In this document: in pieces, positions 34,294 through 43,171 of the stretch
Position numbering within the stretch: position 1 is the stretch's first letter
Layout of the letters: every line of letters begins with the position of its first letter
NCBI RefSeq assembly: GCF_018128545.1
Contig: NZ_JAGSND010000023.1
Location: 1-56,326, forward strand
From: Sinanaerobacter chloroacetimidivorans
Lineage (GTDB): Bacteria > Bacillota > Clostridia > Peptostreptococcales > Anaerovoracaceae
DNA: 56,326 nucleotides
Direction of reading: 5' to 3'
Position numbers and translations under genes: made by a program
Notes under the pieces: model-generated
The model's database searches: none
What the model saw: the letters and a program-made list of their open reading frames with translations, nothing else
Told to the model about the DNA's origin: nothing

Positions 34294-35757
34294 ATGTCCG
34301 CTTTTAATTATAAAGTTATCATTAAAGTACTCGGAGCCATTACAACGATCATCGGATTAACCATGATCCCTCCGCTTTTCGTTGCAATGATTTATCATGA
34401 GAATTTACTGGTGATTTCCTATTTAAAAACCATCATACCGTCGGTACTGACAGGGCTTATAATTATTTTCTGTGTGAAGCCCGGTTCCACCTCACTTAAA
34501 ATAAGAGACGGCTATCTGATAGCAGGGCTCTGCTGGGTTGTGGCGTCAGCTATCGGTGCGTTTCCCTATTTGCTTTCAGGCGTTATGACCAATTTTATCG
34601 ATGCGTTCTTTGAATCAGTATCAGGATTTACCACCACCGGATCCACCATCATCGTAGACTTGTCGGAAATTCCAAAATCCCTGCAATTTTGGCGTTCCTT
34701 CTGTCATTGGCTTGGCGGCATGGGTATTCTGATTTTAGCCATATCACTGCTTCCTGCCCTGGGCATCGGAGGGTTGAAAATTGTCAGTGCCGAAGCGCCG
34801 GGCCCCACCATCGAAAAGATGTCTGCAAAAATAACAGATTCTGCTAAAATCTTATATATCATGTATATATCCTTTACTCTGATTGAGATTCTATTATTGT
34901 GTCTGGGCGGATTAAATTTATTCGATGCGATGATCCATACCTTCGGAAGTATGGGAACAGGAGGGCTCTCCAACTACAGCAATGGCGTGGCGCATTTTGA
35001 CAGTATTTATGTTGAGTTTATCATTATCGTATTCAGTGTTTTTGCCTCTATTAATTTTGTTCTGTATCACCATATCCTCCAGGGAAGATGGCGTGATTTC
35101 TGGAGAGATCCTGAGCTAAGAACATTTTTAATTATACTTGGAGTTTCTATTTTACTGATTGCACTGAACCTTAGATTAACAAATACGTATCCTAATATTG
35201 GAAATTCTCTGCGTTATTCCTTTTTTCAGGCGACATCCTTTATAACCACTTCGGGATTTGCTACAACGGATTATACCTTATGGCCAAGCTTCACCCAAAT
35301 AGTTTTGTTTTGCCTCATGTTCATCGGCGGCTGCTCCGCATCAACCTGCGGTTCCATAAAAGTAATCCGTATTATGATTTTATTTAAGCTTTTTATCAGA
35401 GGATTATATAAAAGGCTTCATCCAAATGCCGTAGTCCCTGTCAAGCTGGGAGGAAAAATCATTTCTTCCGAAACCGTTTCCAGAGTAAGTTCCTTTACCA
35501 TTTTATTTTTTACACTCTTTGTCATTAGCTCCTTGGTGGTTTCCCTTGAGAATTATGACCTGATCACTACCATAAGCGCTGCAGCAAGCTCTTTATCAAA
35601 CACAGGTATGGGGTTGGGTCTAGTAGGCCCTGCTGGGACTTTCAGTATATTTTCTGAGCCAACGAGACTATATTTATCTTTTATTATGATTGCCGGTCGT
35701 TTGGAATTATTTACCATAATCATGATGCTGACACCATCTTTTTGGAAATCAAGCTAA
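34294..35757 (+). CDS. trkH: Potassium transporter TrkH (second copy)
   Basis: A second TrkH of 487 residues starts 10 nt after the first, with GTGAGGT as the binding site. Pore loops are SGFTTTGST, MGTGGLSN, TSGFATTD and LSNTGMGL. The third and fourth loops differ from the first copy (Ser for Thr before the glycine; SNTG for GNIG). The two copies may therefore differ in ion selectivity or affinity, or form mixed assemblies. It arose by an old tandem duplication. Confidence 0.94.
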   Translation: MSAFNYKVIIKVLGAITTIIGLTMIPPLFVAMIYHENLLVISYLKTIIPSVLTGLIIIFCVKPGSTSLKIRDGYLIAGLCWVVASAIGAFPYLLSGVMTNFIDAFFESVSGFTTTGSTIIVDLSEIPKSLQFWRSFCHWLGGMGILILAISLLPALGIGGLKIVSAEAPGPTIEKMSAKITDSAKILYIMYISFTLIEILLLCLGGLNLFDAMIHTFGSMGTGGLSNYSNGVAHFDSIYVEFIIIVFSVFASINFVLYHHILQGRWRDFWRDPELRTFLIILGVSILLIALNLRLTNTYPNIGNSLRYSFFQATSFITTSGFATTDYTLWPSFTQIVLFCLMFIGGCSASTCGSIKVIRIMILFKLFIRGLYKRLHPNAVVPVKLGGKIISSETVSRVSSFTILFFTLFVISSLVVSLENYDLITTISAAASSLSNTGMGLGLVGPAGTFSIFSEPTRLYLSFIMIAGRLELFTIIMMLTPSFWKSS

Positions 35758-35819
35758 AAAAAGATAGACTTCCATGAGAAATATTTATTATAAAAAAGGG
35801 TAATCTAAATTTAGTAGTG

Positions 35820-35892
35820 GAAATCTACAAATACAAGTTTTGTGATTTCTTGTATCAATTCGCCATCAATTTATTTCACAAAATTAGGCGAA
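35820..35892 (+). repeat. Diverged copy of the two-hairpin leader element upstream of the CBS gene
   Basis: Read on the plus strand, this stretch aligns over about 73 nt with the reverse complement of the 86-87-bp repeat found before gapA. Both hairpins are kept: GAAATC/GATTTC with ACAA/TTGT, and TTCGCC/GGCGAA with AATTT/AAATT. The first stem carries paired changes relative to the gapA copies. Its orientation relative to the downstream gene (35936) is the same as at gapA. Confidence 0.75.
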
Positions 35893-35935
35893 CTAGGATT
35901 GGATAATTCTTTTTTATGTTAGGAGGCAAATCATT

Positions 35936-36358
35936 ATGCGTGTAAAAGATTTAATGGCAACTTCTGTCACTTGTGTACGTCCGGATACCTCAGTTATGCA
36001 GGTCGCAAAACAAATGAAACAGGAAAATATCGGATCTGTTCCGGTTTGTAACGATCGTGGTGAGGCCCTTGGTATTATTACTGACAGAGATATCGTCATC
36101 CGATCTGTATCGGATGAAAATAATCCTAAAACAGCAAAAGATATTATGACGACAAATCTTATTTATGCAAATCCGAATATGGATACGCACGAGGCGGCTC
36201 TGTTGTTGGCAAAATATCAAGTACGACGGCTACCCGTTGTGGAAAACAATAAAATTGTAGGAATGTTGGCCATGGCTGACATCGCTCGCAAACCAATTTA
36301 TGTGGATGAAGCAGGAGATGCATTGTCGGCCATCTCGAAGCCAAGCACCATCAGTTAA
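35936..36358 (+). CDS. CBS-domain pair protein
   Basis: This stand-alone Bateman module has 140 residues, with two CBS motifs (about 5-60 and 70-130). Such proteins bind adenosine nucleotides and act as energy sensors for partner proteins. TAGGAGG precedes the ATG. It follows the second trkH by 178 nt and has the leader element at 35820-35892 in front. A link to K+ uptake is only suggested by position. A bidirectional terminator follows directly. Confidence 0.88.
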   Translation: MRVKDLMATSVTCVRPDTSVMQVAKQMKQENIGSVPVCNDRGEALGIITDRDIVIRSVSDENNPKTAKDIMTTNLIYANPNMDTHEAALLLAKYQVRRLPVVENNKIVGMLAMADIARKPIYVDEAGDALSAISKPSTIS

Positions 36359-36361
36359 GAA

Positions 36362-36390
36362 AAAATCCCGGTTTCAAACACCGGGATTTT
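36362..36390. terminator. Bidirectional terminator between the CBS gene and rnr
   Basis: AAAATCCCGGT, a 7-nt loop, and ACCGGGATTTT form a perfect 11-bp stem with A and T flanks on both sides. The stop codon of rnr (36374-36376) lies inside the loop, so the terminator is shared by the two convergent genes. Confidence 0.85.
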
Positions 36391-38383
36391 CTATTTCTTT
36401 AGGATCAGCAACGGTAAAATTGATTTCTTTATCCTGTAAATCAACAGAATGTACTTTGATCAATACATGATCTCCCAATGCATAAATATGATTGGTTCTG
36501 CGACCGATCAGACGATATTTTGATGCCTCATAGTCATAAAAGTCATCGTTCAAATATTCCACTCTTACCATACCTTCTATGGTATTGCCTATTTCAACAA
36601 AAAATCCGAAATTTGCAACACCGCTGATAATTCCCTCATGAACCTCTCCTACGTGGTAAGACATATATTCGGCTTTTTTCATCTTCTCTACTTCCCGTTC
36701 CAGCTCCTGAGCCAGCCGTTCCGTTGCAGAGGAGGTTAAAGCTGCATTTTCTGTTTTTTTCTTATAATTTTTAACTCTTTTAACATCTAAACCACTTGTA
36801 AGAACCTCTTTGATGATTCTGTGAATGATCAAATCAGGATAACGCCTGATAGGAGAAGTAAAGTGACAATAATATTTAACACCCAACCCAAAATGTCCTT
36901 CACATTCCGTACCATAAAATGCTTTTTTCATGGAGCGGAGCATTACCGTATTGACGACGTGTTCCTCAGGTTTCCCCTCTACACTGCTCAAAATTTCATT
37001 TAAAGCCTTCGGATGGATATTTTCAGGATTTCCTTTCAATATCAGGCCAAAGCTTTGTATAAACTTTTTAAATACTTCGATTTTTTCCAGCGAAGGAGAT
37101 TCATGAATACGATAGACAAAAGGAATTTCCATCCAAAAGAAATGTTCTGCTATCGTTTCATTAGCAATCAGCATAAATTCTTCAATGATTCGATTCGCGA
37201 CTCTTCTTTCGGCGGTCTCCACGCTTATTGGGATTCCCTCTTCGTTTAATTTTATATAAGCTTCATCAAAATCAAAATCCAGGCTACCGCGTGCTTCTCT
37301 TGCCTTTCTCAATATCTTAGCAAGTTTATCCATTGATAAGATATCCTCATAGATATCTTCATATTTGGATTTAAGATCCGCTGCATCGTTTTCCAACATA
37401 TCGGATACATCGCCGTAAACCATCCGGGCTTTGGAATGTATAATGCTTTCATAAATATCGTGATTTACAACTTTACCTTTACTGTCGATTTCCATATCTA
37501 CAGAAAGGGTCAGTCGGTCTACTTTTGGATTTAAGCTGCAGATCCCATTGGACAATGCTTCCGGAAGCATTGGGATTACCTGATCGATCAAATAGACGCT
37601 GTTTCCCCTTTTCAGAGCTTCTTTATCAAGTTGACTGCCTTCCTTTACGTAATGACTTACATCAGCTATATGAACACCTAAAAGAAAATTTCCGTTATCA
37701 AGCTTTTTAACGGAAACAGCATCATCCAAATCCTTGGCATCCGCTCCATCCATGGTAATGATCGTTTGGTCTCTCAGATCTCTTCTTCGAATGATTTCAT
37801 CTTCCAAAATTTCCTGAGGGATTTTTTTAGCCTCGGAATTCACTTTGGCTGGGAATTCTTTTTTCAAATTGTATTGACGTATCAGACCTTTGATATCTCC
37901 TCCAGGCTCACCATTCCTGCTGATGATTTCTTCAATCTTTCCTTCAGCACTGTAGTTTTTATCCGGATATCTTTCAATTTTTACAACTACTTTATCTCCT
38001 TTTTCCGCACCATGAAAATCTTTTTTCATAACAAAAATATCATCATTGATTCTTTTATCATCCGGCACAACAAAACCAAATCTTTTGCTTTTTTCAAAGG
38101 TTCCTACGACTTCTGTTACAGATCGTTTCATGATTTCCTGAATAACGCCCTCTCTTGTTCGCTCTGTTTCCCAGGAAGGCAATAATTTCACAGAAACTAA
38201 ATCACCGTTCATAGCATTCTTCATACCGGAGTGCGGAATAAAAATATCACCGTTTGTATCCGTTTCCGGAATCACAAATCCAAAACCTTTCTTATGTTTT
38301 GAAAGTGTTCCGATGATAATTTCAACTTTCGCTTCTTTGCCTTTTTTTCTTTTATTTACATGATCCATACTACCACCACTCAT
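36374..38383 (-). CDS. rnr: Ribonuclease R
   Basis: RNase R is a processive 3'-5' exoribonuclease that degrades structured RNA. The 669 residues comprise two N-terminal cold-shock domains (about 20-85 and 90-160), the RNB catalytic domain with DGADAKDLDDAV (the Asp cluster) and a C-terminal S1 domain (GEVHEGIISGVANFGFFVE). The lysine-rich tail of many homologues is missing. The start is uncertain: the ATG at 38383 or the one five codons later, neither with a strong site. The usual partners secG (upstream) and smpB/ssrA (downstream) are not adjacent. Confidence 0.95.
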   Translation of the reverse strand: MSGGSMDHVNKRKKGKEAKVEIIIGTLSKHKKGFGFVIPETDTNGDIFIPHSGMKNAMNGDLVSVKLLPSWETERTREGVIQEIMKRSVTEVVGTFEKSKRFGFVVPDDKRINDDIFVMKKDFHGAEKGDKVVVKIERYPDKNYSAEGKIEEIISRNGEPGGDIKGLIRQYNLKKEFPAKVNSEAKKIPQEILEDEIIRRRDLRDQTIITMDGADAKDLDDAVSVKKLDNGNFLLGVHIADVSHYVKEGSQLDKEALKRGNSVYLIDQVIPMLPEALSNGICSLNPKVDRLTLSVDMEIDSKGKVVNHDIYESIIHSKARMVYGDVSDMLENDAADLKSKYEDIYEDILSMDKLAKILRKAREARGSLDFDFDEAYIKLNEEGIPISVETAERRVANRIIEEFMLIANETIAEHFFWMEIPFVYRIHESPSLEKIEVFKKFIQSFGLILKGNPENIHPKALNEILSSVEGKPEEHVVNTVMLRSMKKAFYGTECEGHFGLGVKYYCHFTSPIRRYPDLIIHRIIKEVLTSGLDVKRVKNYKKKTENAALTSSATERLAQELEREVEKMKKAEYMSYHVGEVHEGIISGVANFGFFVEIGNTIEGMVRVEYLNDDFYDYEASKYRLIGRRTNHIYALGDHVLIKVHSVDLQDKEINFTVADPKEIENPGV

Positions 38384-38481
38384 TCATTGATTGCGATAAC
38401 ACACAACTAAATTTTACCATATAGAGGGTATGAGGAACAAGTAATACGAAAATAATCCTTTTTACACCCTTTTTATGTAAA

Positions 38482-38507
38482 GAGCACAAAGGCCGTCCTC
38501 TGTGCTC
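38482..38507 (-). terminator. Terminator after the Asn/Asp-rich lipoprotein gene
   Basis: GAGCACA and TGTGCTC form the base of a stem that extends through GAGG/CCTT. It is followed on the minus strand by TTTACATAAAAA. It lies 8 nt past the lipoprotein stop. Confidence 0.65.
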
Positions 38508-38514
38508 ATGGCTT

Positions 38515-38805
38515 TTATTGATTTGTGTTGTTGTCGATGCCAGGACCAGTCAAGTCTGTAATATCATTTACATTATTGTTATTATCCAGACCATCGTCAT
38601 CGATACCATTGTTGTCGATGTCGCCGTCACGTTCATTTGGGCCATTGTTATTTGCACCATTGTCAGTTAACCCGTTATCATCATTATCCGTAATGTTATT
38701 ATTCGGAGTATCCGGATCTATGATGTCATCATCGTTAGCGCAAGCAGCAAACATAAATAGCGTTAAAATCAATAAAAGCGCAATAATAATTTTTTTATTT
38801 TTCAC
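38515..38805 (-). CDS. Small Asn/Asp-rich predicted lipoprotein
   Basis: The GTG at 38805 lies 8 nt after GAGGAG and begins a 96-residue product. It has a basic start (KNKKIII), a hydrophobic core, and a lipobox-like FAAC with Cys22. The mature part is almost entirely D, N, G, I and T in irregular DNN/DDDG patterns with no predicted fold. It could bind calcium, act as a spacer, or be a low-complexity surface decoy; nothing decides. An ATG further upstream would place 19 polar residues before the signal. No family is recognised. Confidence 0.7.
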   Translation of the reverse strand: MKNKKIIIALLLILTLFMFAACANDDDIIDPDTPNNNITDNDDNGLTDNGANNNGPNERDGDIDNNGIDDDGLDNNNNVNDITDLTGPGIDNNTNQ

Positions 38806-38951
38806 TTTTTCATCTCCTCTCTTTCCACGATTATTATTTGCCAAATTAAAAATTTTACACAATATAAAAAAAGGAAAGTCCTTTTATAACCTTCCTTTTT
38901 TATACCTAAAAAAATTTTTAATTTTATTATGAATAATTTTTAATGTAGAAA

Positions 38952-39596
38952 TTATCCAAGATTTTTAATTACATTTTCGATTTTATAACCATGTTCTTCC
39001 AGATTTTCCTCAATACTTTCCGTATTGATGGCATTGGTTCTGATTACCACATCGCTGCTTCCGCCGCTTCCGCGATAGACTGCAATATGTGATATGTTGG
39101 CATCAAAAGAGCGGAAAATTTCTGCGATATCCGCCAAGGCTCCCGGGACATCCGCGGCCTGAACCGTTATGCGGCTTCCGGCGTCCCGAAAACCAAGAAG
39201 ATCAATGAAGGCGTCAAAGATATCACTTTCCGTAATAATGCCTACCAGCTTATTGTTTTTTACAACTGCCAGAGTGCTGATCTTGTTTTCGCGCATCATG
39301 ACGGCAGCTTCTTCCAGTAAAGCGTCAGGAGAGATGGCAATGACATCTTTGGTCATGGCATCACTGACTCTCATTTTCGACAATAGATAATTTAACTCAT
39401 AAATGCTTAACGTAGTTGCTTTGGTTGGAGAAACCTTTTCCAAATCTCCATGAGTGAGAATTCCAACAATCTTTTCACCGTCTACAACAGGAACTCTTTT
39501 CAGGTTTTTTTCCCGCATTAATTCAATTACTTCGTTGATCGGCGCGTCAAAAGCTATGGTGTAGGGATTCGCAGTCATTTTGTTTTTCACATACAT
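38952..39596 (-). CDS. CBS-pair plus ACT domain protein (AcuB-like)
   Basis: This is a predicted ligand-sensing regulator of 214 residues with two CBS motifs (about 1-60 and 75-135) and a C-terminal ACT domain (about 140-212). ACT domains often bind amino acids and CBS pairs bind adenine nucleotides. The ATG lies 1 nt past the livF stop, with GGAGGAGA inside livF, so it is translationally coupled to the transporter operon. That position suggests it reports branched-chain amino acid or energy status to the transporter or to metabolism. The partner is unknown. Confidence 0.88.
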   Translation of the reverse strand: MYVKNKMTANPYTIAFDAPINEVIELMREKNLKRVPVVDGEKIVGILTHGDLEKVSPTKATTLSIYELNYLLSKMRVSDAMTKDVIAISPDALLEEAAVMMRENKISTLAVVKNNKLVGIITESDIFDAFIDLLGFRDAGSRITVQAADVPGALADIAEIFRSFDANISHIAVYRGSGGSSDVVIRTNAINTESIEENLEEHGYKIENVIKNLG

Positions 39597-39597
39597 A

Positions 39598-40305
39598 CTA
39601 TTCTCCTCCTAAATAAGCTTTCTGAATCTCATTACTCCTTGCAAGTTCTTCTCCGGTTCCACTGATTACAATGGAACCTGTTTCGATAACGTAAGCTCTA
39701 TGGGCGATGGAAAGGGCCATACTGGCGTTCTGTTCCACCAATAGAATTGTTGTACCTGTTTGATTAATATCTTTTATGATTTTAAATATTTCTCTTACCA
39801 GTAATGGTGCAAGTCCCATGGATGGTTCATCCATCAGCAGAATTCTGGGTCTTGACATTAAGGCCCGGCCCATAGCCAGCATCTGCTGTTCACCGCCGGA
39901 CAGCGTTCCGGCCAGCTGCTTTTTACGATTTCCCAAGATAGGAAACCGTTCATAAACCATTTCCATATCCTTCTTGATCTCTGACTTGTCTTTTCTTAAA
40001 AAGGCGCCCAGTTCAAGATTTTCCAATACACTCATGGCTGGGAAAATACGTCTGCCCTCAGGTACCTGAGAGATCCCCATTTCAACACGCTGAGGTGCCG
40101 ACAGAGCTGTAATATTTTTGCCCTCCAGCAGGATTTCTCCGCTGGTTGCTTTGTTTAACCCTGAGATGGTTCTGAGAGTCGTGGTTTTTCCGGCGCCGTT
40201 TGCCCCGATCAAGGTTACAATTTCACCGGCATTTACTGTCAGTGATATATCTTTGAGAGCATGGATAACTCCATAGTGGACATTAAGATTTTTTATTTCA
40301 AGCAT
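39598..40305 (-). CDS. livF: Branched-chain amino acid ABC transporter, ATPase LivF
   Basis: This is one of two cytoplasmic ATPases driving Leu/Ile/Val import. I use the ATG at 40305, 9 nt after GGGGGAGG; the ATG at 40314 abuts that site. The 235 residues carry the Walker A GANGAGKT, signature LSGGEQQ and Walker B LLMDEPSMGLAP. The start overlaps the livG stop by 8 nt (ATGCTTGA). Confidence 0.95.
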   Translation of the reverse strand: MLEIKNLNVHYGVIHALKDISLTVNAGEIVTLIGANGAGKTTTLRTISGLNKATSGEILLEGKNITALSAPQRVEMGISQVPEGRRIFPAMSVLENLELGAFLRKDKSEIKKDMEMVYERFPILGNRKKQLAGTLSGGEQQMLAMGRALMSRPRILLMDEPSMGLAPLLVREIFKIIKDINQTGTTILLVEQNASMALSIAHRAYVIETGSIVISGTGEELARSNEIQKAYLGGE

Positions 40306-41083
40306 TGTTAACATCCTCCCCCAAATAGGCCTCGATTACCTTTTTATTTGCTCTGATTTCTTCAGGCCTGCCGGATGCAATGAGCATACCGTAATCCAAT
40401 ACATAGATTCTCTCACAAATTTTCATAACAAGAGACATATCATGTTCAATCAGCAGGATAGTGAGATCAAATTCTTTTCTGATCCATCCGATGATATCTG
40501 TTAGAGCTTTTGTTTCCTGGGGGTTCATCCCTGCAGCAGGCTCATCAAGCAGAAGCAGTGACGGCTTTGTTGCAAGGGCTCGAACGATTTCCAAATGGCG
40601 CTGCTCTCCATAAGGCAGGTTTTTTGCCAGTTCATTTTTTTTATGTGATAAATGAAAAATGTCCAGAAGCCTTTCCGCTTCTGCTCTCAATTCATCTTCT
40701 TCATTATGAAATTTATCCAAATGCAAGAAAGCGGACGATAAACCATATCTGACATTTTGATGCATGGCAATTCTTACATTGTCAAGTACGGTAAGGTCCT
40801 TGAAAAGCCGGATATTCTGAAAGGTTCTGGCTAAGCCTTCCTTCGTTACGTTATAAGGCTTCAAGCCTCCCAGTTCTTTAATCTTTCCATCCCGGTCAAG
40901 CTTTATACTTCCCGAAGTCGGAACATATACTCCTGTTAAAAGATTGAACAGAGTGGTTTTTCCAGCACCGTTGGGACCAATCAGTCCTACAAGCTCTCCC
41001 TTTTCAATATGCATACTTACATTGGACACTGCTGTAAGTCCTCCGAAGGACTTTGTTAATTTGTCAACTGAAAGCAATGACAT
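40298..41083 (-). CDS. livG: Branched-chain amino acid ABC transporter, ATPase LivG
   Basis: This is the second ATPase of the importer, 261 residues. It has the Walker A GPNGAGKT, the LivG-type signature LPYGEQRHLEIVRAL (Tyr-Gly-Glu in place of Ser-Gly-Gly), Walker B LLLDEPAAGMNP, and the long C-terminal region typical of LivG. AAAGGAGGG precedes the ATG. It lies 15 nt after livM and overlaps livF. Confidence 0.95.
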   Translation of the reverse strand: MSLLSVDKLTKSFGGLTAVSNVSMHIEKGELVGLIGPNGAGKTTLFNLLTGVYVPTSGSIKLDRDGKIKELGGLKPYNVTKEGLARTFQNIRLFKDLTVLDNVRIAMHQNVRYGLSSAFLHLDKFHNEEDELRAEAERLLDIFHLSHKKNELAKNLPYGEQRHLEIVRALATKPSLLLLDEPAAGMNPQETKALTDIIGWIRKEFDLTILLIEHDMSLVMKICERIYVLDYGMLIASGRPEEIRANKKVIEAYLGEDVNNA

Positions 41084-41098
41084 GATAGGTTCCCTCCT

Positions 41099-42049
41099 TT
41101 ACTCTATTCTCTCATCTTTTTTTCTAAATTTAAATAAATCCGTTATTTCTTTCGTACCCATAATTCCCTGGGGTCTGAAAATCATAATCAGTACCAGTAA
41201 TGCCGCATAAAGAATCATTCGAATTGCAGTAAAGGATTGCAGGAATGTAGTCAATACAGCCAATACGATGGCGGCTATTACGGATCCTGTTAAGCTTCCC
41301 ATTCCTCCTAGAACAACGATTACTAAAATATCGATGGATTTTAAGAATCCAAAAAGATCCGGTTTTAAAAAGTAAAAGTAAGAAGCATAGAGGGCACCGG
41401 CAACACCTGCAAAAAATGCTCCGATGGCAAAAGCCATTACTTTATATTTTGTCGTATTGATTCCCATGGATTCGGCTGCGATTTCATCTTCACGGATAGA
41501 AATGCAAGCACGCCCATGGGAGGATTTAATAAAGTTATTGATCAGCAATATGGTTGCGATGGTGAAAAAGCACAGCCAGAACCAATTTGTATTTCTGGGA
41601 ATGCCATTCAATCCCGCTGCCCCATTGGTAATTTCCAAATTTAGAAATACAACACGAATGATTTCTGCCATTCCCAGTGTAGCGATGGCCAGATAATCTC
41701 CGCGAAGCCGTAAGGTTGGAATACCGATCAGAATACCCACTATGGTAGCTGCAACAGCACCACCCAGAATTCCCAGAAGGAAACCAAGAGTTGTATTCAT
41801 CTCCATGGTAATAATGGCGCAAACATAGGCGCCGATAGACATGAATCCTGCATGCCCCAGAGAAAACTGTCCGGTAAATCCGGTTACCAGGTTCAAACTC
41901 ACTGCCAGGATAATGTTGATGCAAATCATAGCAATGGTGATTTCGTAAAAACTATTAATAATGCGTGCATTGATCAAAAGCTGCACAACGGCAAAGGTTA
42001 ATAAAATTGAACCCAGAATGTATAAATTCTTTTTTGTTAATGCTCTCAT
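41099..42049 (-). CDS. livM: Branched-chain amino acid ABC transporter permease LivM
   Basis: This is one half of the membrane channel, 316 residues with about eight or nine hydrophobic segments. The conserved cytoplasmic coupling region is visible as EDEIAAESMGINTTKYKVMAF. It starts 3 nt after livH, with GAAGGTG at the end of livH as its binding site. It pairs with LivH. Confidence 0.94.
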   Translation of the reverse strand: MRALTKKNLYILGSILLTFAVVQLLINARIINSFYEITIAMICINIILAVSLNLVTGFTGQFSLGHAGFMSIGAYVCAIITMEMNTTLGFLLGILGGAVAATIVGILIGIPTLRLRGDYLAIATLGMAEIIRVVFLNLEITNGAAGLNGIPRNTNWFWLCFFTIATILLINNFIKSSHGRACISIREDEIAAESMGINTTKYKVMAFAIGAFFAGVAGALYASYFYFLKPDLFGFLKSIDILVIVVLGGMGSLTGSVIAAIVLAVLTTFLQSFTAIRMILYAALLVLIMIFRPQGIMGTKEITDLFKFRKKDERIE

Positions 42050-42052
42050 CTA

Positions 42053-42931
42053 TTACACCTTCTCTCTTGTGTTCTTGCCGAGAAGTCCAGCCGGCTTCAG
42101 AATCAGTATGAGAATCAGGAAAGCAAATACGGCAGCATCCCTGTACATGGAGTTCCCGTAACCAGAAACCAAAGTCTCCATAATGCCGATGGAAAGTCCG
42201 CCGATCATGGCTCCTGGAATGCTTCCGATACCACCGAATACGGCGGCTACAAAGGCCTTTAATCCTGGCATAATACCCATGAGGGGGTCAATGGAATTAT
42301 AGTATATTCCTACTAAAACACCTGCCGCTCCGGCAAAGGCAGAGCCGATCGCAAAAGTATAGGATATGGTCTGGTCAACCTTGATACCCATCAATTGGGC
42401 AGCATCTTTGTCAATGGAAACAGCACGCATGGCTTTTCCGGTTTTTGTTTTATGTACAATAAACTGAAGCAGGATCATCAGTGCGATAGCAGTTGCAACT
42501 ATATACACCTGCTGCATATTGATTCTTACGTCACCCAGAAGTATGACTTTGTCCGATAACAGCTTAGGATAGGATCGTACTTCCGCTCCTACAAAGAACA
42601 TCATAACATATTCCAATAATAAAGAAACACCGATGGCAGTGATCAGTACCGCAATTCTTGATGAATTACGCAACGGTTTATAGGCAATCTTTTCAACTAC
42701 CACACCTAAAACAGCACAGGAAACCATGGAAATAATAAGCGCCGGAAAAAAGCCGAGATTCGCATAAGTGGTAGCCGCAAATCCTATGTAAGCACCTATC
42801 ATATACACGTCTCCGTGGGCAAAATTGATAAGTTTAATAATTCCGTATACCATGGTATATCCAAGTGCAATCAAAGCATAAATACTGCCTAAAGAAATAC
42901 CATTTACCATTTGTTGTATAAATTGGTCCAA
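42053..42931 (-). CDS. livH: Branched-chain amino acid ABC transporter permease LivH
   Basis: This is the partner permease, with about eight transmembrane helices. I choose the TTG at 42931, 7-8 nt from GGAGGTG, which gives 293 residues beginning DQFIQQMVNGISLGSIYALIALG, the family start. The ATG 6 codons upstream overlaps the binding site. The coupling segment DKDAAQLMGIKVDQTISYTFAIG is present. A 240-nt gap with a hairpin separates it from livJ. Confidence 0.93.
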   Translation of the reverse strand: MDQFIQQMVNGISLGSIYALIALGYTMVYGIIKLINFAHGDVYMIGAYIGFAATTYANLGFFPALIISMVSCAVLGVVVEKIAYKPLRNSSRIAVLITAIGVSLLLEYVMMFFVGAEVRSYPKLLSDKVILLGDVRINMQQVYIVATAIALMILLQFIVHKTKTGKAMRAVSIDKDAAQLMGIKVDQTISYTFAIGSAFAGAAGVLVGIYYNSIDPLMGIMPGLKAFVAAVFGGIGSIPGAMIGGLSIGIMETLVSGYGNSMYRDAAVFAFLILILILKPAGLLGKNTREKV

Positions 42932-43002
42932 GGCTTTGCACCTCCACATAATAGATTAAATAAAATATTAATTGAAAACGTGAAAAAGTTCCCGTTCAAA
43001 AC

Positions 43003-43035
43003 AATTAAGTTAGAGCGTTTTGCCCTAACTTAATT
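43003..43035 (-). terminator. Hairpin between livJ and livH (attenuating terminator)
   Basis: AATTAAGTTAG and CTAACTTAATT form a perfect 11-bp stem with an 11-nt loop, followed on the minus strand by GTTTTG. The T-tract is weak, so it may cut rather than stop transcription, making more binding protein than permease as in other ABC operons. Confidence 0.55.
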
Positions 43036-43171
43036 ATTATATCTTTCTTTTTGTAAATAGTCAATGCTAATGACAAGCACCGCCTTCCGCCAAAATCAGC
43101 CAAAATATGACCAGGTACCTCGACGTACTTTCAAATTTTGAGGGCAAGCGCTCTGCCGTAATTGTCAGCGC

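Noticed and set aside
32823..35757. trkH duplication as an assembly error
   Set aside because: The two copies differ throughout at protein and DNA level, so they are old paralogues.
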